NCBI RefSeq assembly: GCF_945859685.1
Contig: NC_079149.1
Span: 115,541,575 to 115,605,574 of the forward strand
DNA from: Eupeodes corollae
Taxonomy: Eukaryota; Arthropoda; Insecta; Diptera; Syrphidae
DNA: 64,000 nt
Direction: 5' to 3'
Below the pieces are notes generated by a model, which saw nothing but the letters and a program-made list of their open reading frames with translations, had not been told where the DNA came from and searched no databases. This document shows, in pieces, positions 12,504 to 24,186 of the stretch (within the stretch, counting starts at the first letter, position 1; every line of letters begins with the position of its first letter). Made by a program: the position numbers and the translations under genes.

Positions 12504-12561
12504 GCCGCGTTTTATTATCACCGTAATCTGATCCGGATCAGATCATGATAATAAAACAGCA
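12504..12561. repeat. left end of the foldback element, itself a hairpin
   Basis: gttttattatca at 12509-12520 and tgataataaaac at about 12546-12557 are inverted around a perfect 16-bp palindrome, tctgatccggatcaga (12527-12542). The left end thus contains both its own terminal repeat and an inverted partial copy of it. The right end has only one. Confidence 0.7.
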
Positions 12562-12870
12562 TTGGATCATCATATATTTTATTATTTAAAGTTTGGTACC
12601 AGTGTCAAATTCGTTCTTTCAAAAGTGACATTTCGAAGCAAAAAAAATATAAACAAATACCCAAAATGGAAGCTGCTGTGGTTGATCGAAGTATTCATTT
12701 TAATTTTTATTTCTTTTCTCTTTTAAAAACTTTTATAATTTTCAGTTTTTATTTGAAAGTGATGAAAGCGAAGAATCATACAATTCAATTTTATCCCTAT
12801 TGAATCTTATCGATGATGATTGAAGTTCCAGTTGTAGCTCCACAACTTCTGAAAATGTGCAAATCACAAA

Positions 12871-13617
12871 AATCAAAAAATGTTGAAAATACTTTTACAT
12901 GGGATTTTTTGAAATCATTCTTTAAATTAAAAATGGTTGTAAGAAACACTTAGGTGACATAAATTAGAACTCAGAACCGTCTAAACCATCTCAATGAAGA
13001 GAGTAGTTTTGAAATGACAGTGGTTTGTATGTAACACTTCCAAGAATTTCGAGAAAAAATCATACAAAATTCTTAAAAGTGTTACATACAACCCACCGTC
13101 ATTTCAAAACTACTCTCTTAATTGAGATGGTTCAGACGGTTCTGAGTTCTAATTTATGTCACCTAAGTGTTTCTTACAACCATTTTCAATTTAAAGAATG
13201 ATTTCAAAAAATTCCCATGTAAAAGTATTTTCAAAATTTTTTGATTCTCAAAAAAAAAGTTAAAACAATTTTTTGATTAAAATTTTTTGAAATAATTTTT
13301 TGAATTTAATAGAGTTTATGGAATCAGTTAGCAGACACAAATTAAAACTCCGAACCGTTTGAACCATCCCAAAGAAGAGAGTAGTTTTGAAATGACGGTG
13401 GGTTGTATGTAACACTTTTAAAAATTTTGTATGATTTTCTCTCGAAATTCTTAGAAGTGTTACATACAAACCACTGTCATTTCAAAACTACTCTCTTCAT
13501 TGAGATGGTTTGGACGATTCTGAGTTCTAATTTATGTCACCTAAGTGTTTCTTACAACCATTTCAATTAAAAGAATGATTTCAAAAAATTCCCATGTAAA
13601 AGTATTTTCAACATTTT
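12871..13617. repeat. palindrome of palindromes
   Basis: A unit of about 185 bp occurs four times in alternating orientation. Copies one and two form a palindrome centred near 13058 (arms 12871-13050 and 13070-13246). Copies three and four form a second centred near 13430. The second palindrome is itself the inverted counterpart of the first around 13245: private variants such as cagtggtttgtatg versus cggtgggttgtatg pair copy one with copy four and copy two with copy three. The marker word agagagtagttttgaaatga and its complement appear at each arm. The third copy is the most worn at its outer part (13250-13350). Confidence 0.85.
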
Positions 13618-14123
13618 TTTCTGCTGCAGCTTTCTCGATTTTATTTATGTTTTTTGACATTTAAAGCAGGGTTGCCCATAGAACATTTTGCTCAATGATT
13701 TTTTTTTGTTCCTTTTTTTTGGGCAAAATATTACCCATAAATTATGTCACATATACATTTTTTTGGACTTAATTATTTGAATTTCACCAATTAATTAGTT
13801 TTGTTAAAATATCTAATTATTTCATGGATTATATACCAAATAAATAAATATAAAGCTTCTCGCTTTTTATTTAAAAAAATATTTCATTTCAGTCAAATTA
13901 AAATGTTTATATGGCAATACAGGTTTTATTTAATTTGTTTGCAATGATACCAACATTTACATGTGAAATCACAATGATAAAGCGCTCCTTGTTGTGAAAA
14001 AAAGAATTAAATTTTGGATCTCAAATTGAGATCCAAACACAAAGCAGGATCTTGTGTTGTTGTTGTAATGCATGTAAATCCAAGATCCGGATCAGATCAT
14101 GGTGATAATAAAACGCGGCTAAT

Positions 14124-14736
14124 GTTTCTTTTTTTGAAGAGACTATCATATTGATTAAATAATATTTGATGATCAAAAATGTTTATTTTTGTTTAGATTT
14201 CTAAAAAATATTCAAACTTAGTTTTTTAAAAAAATTCGAATTCTTAACGAAATTTAAATATAAAGTCTTTATTTAAAAGCACTAAATACCTGCATAATAT
14301 AAATATTTCTCAAAAGAAAAATCTGTGTTTGCAAAATTAATTAAAGACAAAAACGCTTTTACGATTTTTGGAAAAAAAATATATTCAACGACTCATTTTG
14401 AGAAATCAAATGGCTTTTAAATTTTTGAAGATACAATTATTTTTTAAGTACATATATTCTTTGAATCTTTAAAAAAGGTACTATTTTTAAATATACCCTT
14501 TGGATACAGTAGAAAATTCTGTGTATTTAATTAGTTATGGCGTTTTTACTTGTCAAATGTCAGTCAAGATGACAGGTTTAAAAGTGACATCTACTCAAAT
14601 AGCGAGCTACTTCAAATTAACCTTATTGGAAACCCCATTGCTAAACAGTCCTTCTTCAATCTCACAAAATGATATGAAAATCCAATTCGTATAATTTTCA
14701 AAACGAAATAATGAGAAGACCCCCCTAAAACGTGTG
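14124..14736. other. AT-rich DNA without recognisable gene
   Basis: A 64-codon frame at 14500-14694 has no recognisable domain. Nothing else assigned. Confidence 0.5.
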
Positions 14737-15030
14737 ACGTGTTTGTTTGTTTGTTTGAATGCCCTAATCTCAGGATCTACTGGTCAAATTGAAAACTTCT
14801 TTCTGTTTTAAATAGCCCATTTTATTAGGGAAAGCTATAGTGTGAAGAAATTTGAAGCTGAATCGGATTTTGGTTTGTTCATTTATACTAATATTATAAA
14901 GCTGAAGAGTGTGTTTGTTTGTTTGTTTGTTTGAACGCGCTAATCTCAGGAACTACTGGTCCGATTTGAAAAATTCTTTTTGTGTTAGATAGCCCATTTT
15001 ATTAAGGAAAGCTATATATATAGACTTATA
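14737..15030 (+). repeat. two direct copies of an insect interspersed repeat with (GTTT)n
   Basis: Each copy has a GTTT microsatellite (14739-14757 and 14912-14932), then gaatgccctaatctcagg or gaacgcgctaatctcagg, ctactggtc, a gaaaattctttttgtgtt-type stretch, tagcccattttatta and ggaaagctata. The spacing is about 173 bp. The second copy keeps an upstream lead, attataaagctgaagagtg. I recognise this as a common arthropod interspersed repeat but cannot name its family with confidence. Confidence 0.7.
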
Positions 15031-15950
15031 CGAGCAGGCAGGCAATACAAAATGTTTTAAACGCAAAAAGTTTACGTTTTCCAAAAACAATGTATGACCG
15101 AATTTTTGCAAACAAAAATCTATCTTTCAAAGTTGGTTCACTATCAACTTTTTTGTCAGTTCTCTCGAATTTGACAATGTCATCACTTGGCAAAAACCAA
15201 ATCAAAGAAATATTTTGTTTACCTAGTTTAGAATTTTTCTACAAGTGTGATCATTTGATTGGCCCTCCTTAATAGTTTATTATAGTACAATGTTGCTTCT
15301 TGTGATTAGGTGACAAGTAAATATGTACAAATTTAAAACATACAAAATAAAATTAAATTATGATTTCAATAAAAAAAGAAGTGTCTCGTTTCATAAGTCA
15401 CTGTGGTTGGGCTTGCTTTATAATATTTGCCTTTTTATTTGTTTCAAAATTTTAATATTTTGTTTGTTAATTAATCTGGTTCAGCTGTACTAACAACTAA
15501 GTTTTTTTGTTTGATTTTGAACTTGACACGTTATTAAATGTTTACATTGTTTTATTATTTATAGTTTTTTTTTTATATGAGGAAGATAAAATAAAATCTA
15601 GATCACAGATAGAGATATGAAAGCTAGATGGATACTGTTATGACAATCATTGCTAAATTAAGTTACAATTAAGTGTTTGTATGAATGTCATAATTTATTA
15701 TTATTTATAAAACACCAGCTCCGCGGTTTAAAAAATTCGTATTGTTTACTTATGAAGGCACACAAAAAGTTAGAAAACTAAGCGTAAGCAAAACGAACTT
15801 CAAATTTGTTGTTATGTATGTATTTACTTTTAATAAAATATGTCTTATGCGCAATAATCATTCTTCTAAGAACACAAACATAAAACAAGGTATTTACTCG
15901 TACATTTGTATAAGCTTCTAGTTGTTTTTGAAGTTTAAATAAGTGCTATA
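15031..15950. other. AT-rich DNA without recognisable gene
   Basis: A 60-codon frame at 15090-15272 has no domain and nothing else was assigned. Confidence 0.5.
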
Positions 15951-18067
15951 TTTATTTTTGAATGACGTCTTGGTGTCTTGACGTTCTGAAATGACTGAAC
16001 CACGTCTAAATCGCTATCAAAACTGGTTGTCAATTTAATCACATATTCGATTGAAACTGACATTTAAAAATTTTTTCGATGTTTTGCACATTGATTTTAA
16101 GTCAAAAATAAATCAATTTATTGGTTCCAAAATAAAAGAACTGTCATTGTGACAGGTGTGAGTACATAAATTAATTTATTTAATAGATGTTTCCTTTGGC
16201 AAATTATGATCTAAATACCAATTTTTTTTGTATGGCCAATGAAATATGACTAAATGCAAGTCAAGTTAAGTGCCTAATTTACTAACGAATACTTATATAT
16301 TTGAAGACAAAATATTTAACAAATATTTTTAACCCAGCAAAAAAAATCAATCAACTAATCAAAAACCTCATCAGCCAAACTTAGATTAATCAAAAATATA
16401 TCAATTTATTTTCATTTTGAAAGCTGATAAGTGATAATAAATAGATTTCTATTTGTGGTATTTGTAAAAATGTAAACATAATAAAAGGTAAATTAGACAA
16501 AAATATAAATCTCCAGTTAATATTAGACTTATTTTTATTTTGTAAAATCCAGATTCTAATTAAATATTCAATTTAAACTTATATCTAAACAATTTTTGAC
16601 AATTCTTTTAAAAAAGTTAAATCTGACAGTTAATTTTTAAGAACTACTTATTTTTTCCCAAAGAAATGAAACAGAGAAAAAGAGTTGTCCAATTGACAGA
16701 TACAATTGAAAAACCAAATTGAAGAGTGAACATTTTTTTGAGAGCCAATGAAACATGACACATCACAGATATTTTTTTACATTGGTTCTTTATTTTGTCG
16801 GTGGAGCTAGTAGCCGGTGTAGCTGTCAAATTCGCTTTTGTTCCATGTGTTTTAGAAAATAAAATGAAATATACCTATAAAAACATTTTTAAAGAACTTT
16901 TAAAAAAAATTAACACATTAATTTGAAGAGAATGACGAATCTCTCAAAAAATAGGTTGAAAAACGAATAATTTGTGTTCAGTGTTCATCATCAATTGATT
17001 TTAAAAACTGTTTTAAATCATTCAAATCTAGTCAATAGTCTTAAAAGAGTCGAGATGAATCTTGTCCACCATTTTCAATTTCAAAGTGATATGTATAATG
17101 TAGCAGTTACATCTGCAAATTTAATTTTCAGTCATAAATAAATTAATTAAAAAAAATGAGTAAATCTCGTTTTGACAGTATTGAAAATCAAATTCATTAA
17201 ACCCATTAGGAAGTGAAAAGTTGTTGGAATCTGGTTGAAAACTAAACCGATTTTGAAGTTTGAAGTTGAGGTTATCTGTCAAAGTGTCATACACATGCAC
17301 ATATCGCTGGGCAATCTTAAATATTTTCTATTTATGGTCGGCTTTGTATTGATGACTCCTTGGGTTTTTGTCAAATTAACTAAGACATAAATACTTAAAA
17401 AATCGTTGGTTTTGACGTTTAGCTTTGAAATTTAAAATGGGTCTAATGATATTGTGTCAAAATGCTCAATTCATGACATTTAGACATCGAAACATTTTGA
17501 TTTTCATAAAAAATGGTTGACAGCGAGAAAAATGTTGAACATGAAATGTCAAAATGAACTTCCTCAAAAGCGTCGAACTTAAACATATTAAAATAGTTGA
17601 TATTTAAATTGACATAATAGTAAACAATTTTCATTAAAAAAAAAACATGGCGGTTATGACGAGTTTTTGTTCAGAAAATATGCATTTTTAAAGTATCGTA
17701 AACTTCTATATTCTTTTATCGCTCTGCCAAAAAAAATTTCATTCAAAAAAATACCTGTCCTAAGTTATAAGTTTTTGAAACTGATTCGGGTGTGAAATAT
17801 GTATGTAAATATGAAAATTGATATTTTTAATTTATTTCTTAAACGGAATGTTTGATAGTCGATAATTTCGAACCACTTCAAGGCAGTACTCTCATATAAT
17901 TCACTTAAAAATATTTGTATGTATTTTTTTTAACGCATGCCGTACGTCAAATAAGTGTCACATTTATCATCAAATAAAATTCATCAACTCACATTTCAAT
18001 ATAAAATTAATAAATTGGTTAGTAATGAAAACCTTAACGCCCGCCATCATCATTAATATAATTGAAT

Positions 18068-18106
18068 ATAAGCCTCCGAAGCGACGCGACGCGGCCGGCG
18101 GCGGAA
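18068..18106. other. short GC-rich CpG island-like patch
   Basis: About 38 bp with many CpG (gaagcgacgcgacgcggccg then gcggcggaagg) sits in DNA that is otherwise over 70% AT. It has no reading frame or known motif. Confidence 0.5.
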
Positions 18107-19612
18107 GGACACACGTTTCAATTCTGTAGTTTTTGTTGCTATTGTTAAAATTATATCAACAAATACCACAAATGGAAATCTACTTATTATCACTTATCAG
18201 CTTTCAAAAACAAAACGAAAGAAAGGGTTGATTTCAATTAATTAATTGACTTTTGCAATCACGCATAATAAAAGAGAGTATCATTATTTCATAAGTATGT
18301 ACGTACATGTGTATATTAATATGCGTGTAAATACGTATCTATAAACGTATACATTTGTTTATGGTAGATATTACAATAATAGAGGACTAAAACTAGGCTA
18401 TCTGAAAATGACAACATGAATTGTTTTTGTTTTTATTGTTATTTAGTTGCCCCAGGAAATAGTTTTGCAATCATCATAACGCACTTAAGATATAGAAGTG
18501 CGGCTAATTTTAACTATCTGTGTTTTTGTATCATTTGATATTACTCATGTACAATGAACTTCAATAAAACAGAAAATGTTTTATAACCAAAACCCATTCA
18601 CATTGATCGATAAATAAACAACAACAAAAACACACGACACTAGAATTCTTAAAAAATAAACCAAGCTACTTAAATTGTTTTTATCAATGTCATTTTGAAA
18701 TCTAATTTGATGTGTGTGTCAATTGTTGAAAAGGTATGTTTACATTCTTAGTAAGTAAGTACATCGTCTTAAAAAAAAAGTAGGTACAGGTATTACAGAT
18801 GTACATTTGAAGTGCAAGCAACTTGAAAATGTCATTCCAAATTTAGCCACAAACAAAAAATCAAATTAAAAAATCTCAGTCTTGGTCTCCAACTTGTCTA
18901 AATAACAATAATCAAACATTAAAAGAGCAATGACACTTCTCAAAGACATACCAAACACGAGCTTAAAACTTTTTATAAAACAGGTTTAGCTATGAGTAAA
19001 TTAGATCTCAAGACAGCGATTTAAAATGTATTCATTTTTTATGGTACAATTATTTATGATTATTTAATTTATTTAACAGGGTGTTTCTTTTTTGTGATAT
19101 TACAAAATTAAAATTAACATATTTTAAATCTTCGAATGTTTTAAGGGGCCTTACAATTCCTTTTTTTTTAATTCAACTTTCATAAATCCCTTGTCAATAT
19201 TCAAATCTAAAACTAATTACGGTTATTAAATCTTTTAAATTAAAAAGAAAATGAATTGTCTCAAACGCTTTATAGTTTTGTGAACTTACAATTTGTACAA
19301 CATCATAAGCAGCCATTGTCCGATGTCAGAGTGACGTTTAAAATTGTCTGACGTCGTTGCGCAAGACGTCTGGCTATTATAACTGACTTTTTTTAAACTG
19401 TCATTTATAATGTTGCATCTTTAGCGCTGTGGCAAAATCGAATCAATCTGCCTTTCTGTCATCTCATTGACAGCTATTGCCAGTGATCAAATTTCATTTG
19501 TCAATAGAAGGCGGGTTTTATTGGTAACTCATTAACGCTGCATCACAGAATTTAACACGGAAAACAACAACAAAGTTGTAGTCAGTAGAAAAATAATGCT
19601 GTGGTGATAAAA

Positions 19613-19995
19613 GACGGACAAACGCGATATTACACATTTCAAAAGTCAATTTTAAACAAAAACACATTTAAGTTATAAGAAACCAATTGACACTTATGTT
19701 ATGATAATAAAACTTGCATTTTGTTCTCTAAAACAAGACAATTTTGTAAAAATAATTTGGTAACGAGTAATTGCAGTGTGGTTGCTACGAACTGTCAAAC
19801 TCTATTCGCGTTCCACATACCATCCACACTGCAACGAATAAATTGTTCGCGTTCAACTTAACCTCAAAATAATACCATAATTATAAATTAACATTTCATC
19901 GCTGTCTGCGAATAGAAATAAAGCTCATGTGAAAAAAGTCAAAATATGCGAATATCTACAGTTCGCAGTTCGTAGCTCATGTGCAAGTTGCTTTA
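19613..19995 (+). repeat. dispersed repeat family Z, copy 1
   Basis: About 380 bp closely matching 38708-39087 in the same orientation, with only scattered changes and small gaps. Shared words include tctattcgcgttccacatac, cgaataaattgttcgcgttc and cgctgtctgcgaatagaaat. Inner words are inverted (gctacgaactgtc against cagttcgtagctc; gcagtgtgg against ccacactgc), suggesting a non-autonomous element with subterminal inverted repeats. No coding capacity. Confidence 0.72.
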
Positions 19996-21135
19996 CACAA
20001 AAATTTGACATTGAGGAAAACACTAAACACACTAAGTTTCTGTTTTCATCTTGTATACTTCAATTTTAGAAGAAAAGCGAAACTTCTGAACGCACCTCTG
20101 ATAAATTTCAAAAGTGACATTTGAATGTTACATCAAGATACCATTGATACCAACTTTTAAACAATAAATTAAAAGTAAATATCATTAATGAAATAAAATG
20201 TTCATTGACATTTCTACTACACTTTGGAAGCCAAAGAAAGTTTCCCAACTAAAATGAAAACATACTTATAACTAGGTATTCCAGTACATTTGCTATAAGC
20301 ACAATAAAAGCTTTTTTTTGGAAAATTAAAATCTTCAAATAAGTACTTATATTTTTTTAACATCTGCCTCTCATCGTTATGCAATATAATATAAATAAAA
20401 GAGGTCTACACTTTACCATCTACTGCTCTATAATAACTATATCAAAAATTATCTATGTTATTATAGAGAAAAATTAACATATTATACTTTGAAATGAAAG
20501 GGAAAAACTGAATAGAGTTTGAAAATTTCTCTTTACTGGACTAGATCCACATTATAACAGATGGACGTAGCTTAAAAGCCTAAACCATCATCAGGTCACC
20601 ACACCGAAACCATTGTATAATAAAATGTATTCATTAATTTCTATAGGTTACGTTTGTTGTGTCGGTGGTGGGAAGCAGTGTTTTAAATAAAATAATTTCC
20701 ATCCGCACACAATTATGTTTTAATTGTTCTTTGATTGTACTGATTTTATGGTATTTTAATTGGTTTCTCATTTCTCTTGCGTAATAAAGTTGATTCAGTA
20801 GGCAAATATAATTTTATAAATGTTTTTACAATTGGAACATAACGCTGCAAACTTTCATTCTGATCAACATCTTTATCCAATGACTAAACTTTCAATGTCA
20901 AAACAAAATTGTTAGTCATGGTGAAGTTCACGAACGAAGAATAGTTATACAAATATGGACCTAAACTTTAATAATAGATTTCTTTATCAGCGAAGACTCT
21001 TTAAGAACAAAATTAATTAAATGCTAAACAGCTTCGCTAGCAAAAGTAATAGATTTTATGTAAAATTGTATAAATGTCTCCACACACGATGCGACAGTTT
21101 TGCAACAAAGTCTTCTAATTTCGTTAACAAATGAC

Positions 21136-21400
21136 CAGCTTATTCGATTTTGCATCTGCGTAAAATATTTGTTTTTATGGCATTGTCAAAACTATTGGGT
21201 ATTGTCAAATGTCTAGCAACAGCATATGACATTTAAAACGTCCGTTGTCTAAACATGGCTAATAATGACGTTTCTGTCAGTATTCAATTTTGTTTCTATA
21301 TAGAATATTTGTTATTTATGGCATTGATATAATTATTGGGTATTGTCAAATGTCTAACAACGGCATATGACATTTCAAACGTCAATTTCTATACATGTGT
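21136..21400 (+). repeat. tandem duplication, 141-bp unit
   Basis: Two diverged copies at 21137-21277 and 21278 onward share attgggtattgtcaaatgtc, the following caacrgcatatgacattt and the leading aatatttg stretch at a constant offset of 141 bp. Confidence 0.7.
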
Positions 21401-22400
21401 GAAAATTAGGTTTACATACGTCTGTATTGTTTAACTAAATAGGACTGTTTATATTTCTAAAATATCAGAGATTTCCATATTCTCACTTTTTTGTGAGAAA
21501 TCTGAAAGCTGAATTTTGATGATTCAATTTCTCAAAAATTCTCTGTATTCAAAAAGGTTGACAAAAAAAAAAAATGCAAAACCAATTTAAGCAATCAGTT
21601 AATTGTTTTTATATTTGATCCATTTGAGAAAATTTTAGGAAATCTTAGAACTACTGCCCAAATGATAATTGAAATTTGAGACAGTATTTTTACTGACAGA
21701 TGTGACCATATTGTGAAATCTGACACATAGACATCTTACTTATAAGAAAAGTTTCAACATTTTATTTTGTTTTTCAAAACCTGTCTATATTGAATCCAGT
21801 TTTGATAGTTTTTTTTTTAATTTAGCTTCGATTGTCGTATATCTGAGCAAAAATAACTGCTGTGAAATTTGGAATAAAATCAATAGAACCATTAACAACG
21901 AAAATCCAGTTGTTGTCAATTAAAGCGTACATAAACTTAAATTTATCCTCCGAATAATATAAACCCGTTTCTGATTTAAAACTGACTGTGATGTATCAGG
22001 GTGGTTTAAAACAAATAAACGTTTTCTATTTCCTTGAAAGCGAAATATTTGACTTATTCATTTATAGAACTCTATTCTCTAATAGAAATGACGTCGCGTC
22101 GGCCATTAAAATCCTTGACGCATAATTCTAAACAATCGGTTTTAAGGGCTTATTATCTGACCATACTACTTAGCAAATTTTCTAAATATTCAGAACTTAC
22201 TTTTCCAAATTTGTTATCCTTTGCTTATTACAAAAAAAAATACTTATTCCTTTTTTTAAATCAGTGCATCTGAACATGTCTATAAACTGTCTTCATTCGT
22301 AAACAAACAAAACAAATCAAACAAACCTAAATTTAAAATGTCAAAAACTCAAAAGTCTTATGTCAAAATAGACATTTTGTGATTTTGAATTCATTAAAAT

Positions 22401-24020
22401 GTAAATTAATTTTCAAATTTACTTTTTTAGTCCAAGATTTTATTAAAAAATAAAATAATCATACTTAAAAAATCAAATTAAAATAATAAACATTTTGGAA
22501 GCATATAAATTTTTGATTTGCCCGAACCACCCTAATATATAGATATTTATGTACTTATCAGTGCCAAAGTATTTTTTGCCATCCTCATGTAGTGTTTTGA
22601 GTGTGAAAGTGTTTTGTATTGAGAGGATTTTGTCGTAATCCGAAAGCTTTTAGTCTTTGTAATGGAGGTAGAAATTTACTAATAGCATCGGCTTTCCTAT
22701 TTTCCTCGTTTTTGTTTTTGTTTTATATTTTTGAGCAAAACATAAAAAAGGTAAAACATAACCACTCTAGTTTTAGATGACTTTTAAACGAAACGTCAAC
22801 CCTGTGCATATTAATATATTGTTGAATGGAATACCTGCACAAATAACATGTAACAGGTCTTCTAGCCAAGCCCTATGGAGGCACTGGTACATATAGAGTT
22901 GGAAAACATTCTATATGCTTTTTCGATCGATGCTATGCATAGCTACGTTTATTATTTAACTGACGATGACGGTTTAAAATCTAGTTCTCTTTTGACGTGC
23001 AGGATGAGGTAGCGGCTTAACCACCATTTAAAAGGTTGCATTGTTCTATGTAGAAATTCCTCAAAAGAAGATTATGACTCACATGAAGTCTTTGTCGTTT
23101 TTGCAAAAAGCCATGTTCGAGAGATTGAGATTTCATATGCTAGTATTTGAATCAAGTTCAAGATATAAATCGTTCGAAATGTTTCAGCCACAAGTCACTT
23201 TGTGGTGATTTAACATAATTTAAGTTTCTTTTTATTTTAGTATTATTTATTTTTCTAATGAGGTAATTAGTGTGCGTGAACGAGTCAATTAAGGTATAAA
23301 AGTATAATTATTAGAAAGTAGAATTGGAAAGGAAAGTAGACTCAAAATGTTTTTGCTGACATCAAGTGATACATATTCGGAATCAATTGGATTTAAAACA
23401 CATCACAACAGTATAAATATCCTCTACTACAATTTATAAAGAATACGTTTATAGTGCGAAATCATTTTCATGTTAATTTCTATGTAAACGTAATCTGCAA
23501 TAAGTCCAATGCAACAAGCTTTCAATCAATTTCACTTCGTCAGCACTTTGGTAGCCTGGCGCATCGGCTTCGGCACACATTTGAATTGACGCCAAACAAA
23601 AACAAAATAAATCAGAAGACAGCATTGCACATTTTTACATAGAATCAAATCAGGGTATATTTAGTAGTATAATGCCTCTTCAGTCGGTAAGGCTTGTATA
23701 AAAAACATTTGCCCTATTAAAAGAAATAGAGAAGTCCACTTCAAGTGCTTTGAGAATTGTCGAAAATTGTAGGTCCTCATCATTATTGTACAAAAAGATT
23801 GACAAAAGGTACGGAGAAAACCACACACTCTAGTTCGATGTATAAGGTTAATGATTGTTGACTTACACAATTTATAACTCAGAGGTGACTTTGACGACTT
23901 TAGTGATCTACTGTTTCCTGGATCTGTCTACTTTCCAAATATCAGGAAAATACCCTTTAGTATAGTACACTTGGGCGTATACTTAATTGTTTTATCGAAT
24001 TTTAATACATTTTTCTAAAT
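22401..24020. other. noncoding DNA without recognisable gene
   Basis: Small frames of 62 codons (23454-23642) and 69 codons (23661-23870, minus) have no domain. Nothing assigned. Confidence 0.5.
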
Positions 24021-24186
24021 TTTGTCTCCAGAGTCGGGGTGTTGACAGGGATTTCATCCCTTAGAAATGAGATCCTTTAACCCATTTGCTAACAGCTTTA
24101 AAGCATTTGTTGATGTGAGATCAAAAACAAAGTCAAATGGCTTCTCGACAAGATGCGGAAACTTTGTTTTTTTTTTTTATTTAATA

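Larger units (their letters stand above)
12504..14119. mobile_element. 1.6 kb foldback-type DNA element with TA flanks
   Basis: The ends are inverted repeats of about 37 bp. The left starts gccgcgttttattatcaccg. The right, read backwards, starts gccgcgttttattatcacca, and both continue into tctgatccggatc. Each end is flanked by TA (12502-12503 and 14120-14121), consistent with a 2-bp target duplication. The interior has no transposase frame. It contains the nested palindrome at 12871-13617 and a perfect 23-bp palindrome at 14014-14036 (ttggatctcaa, a, ttgagatccaa). Candidate superfamilies with TA targets include Tc1/mariner; the end sequence does not let me choose. It is non-autonomous. Confidence 0.72.
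15950..22400. other. noncoding tract dense in TGACA/TGTCA
   Basis: No gene is seen over 6.4 kb. What stands out is the pentamer TGACA and its complement, often as TGACATTT, CTGTCAAA or TTTGACAG, on both strands. Examples lie near 16056, 16140, 16625, 16690, 16826, 17171, 17275, 17452, 17472, 17516, 17546, 17608, 19400, 19455-19480, 19790 and 21180-21400. By eye the density is several times what AT-rich DNA should give, and it continues more thinly to about 30.7 kb. The core matches the site of TALE homeodomain proteins (Homothorax, TGIF type), but a decayed repeat could also leave it. Confidence 0.5.

Noticed and set aside
12871..13617. microRNA cluster
   Set aside because: Arms of 180 bp and four-fold copying fit a foldback transposon far better than miRNA hairpins.
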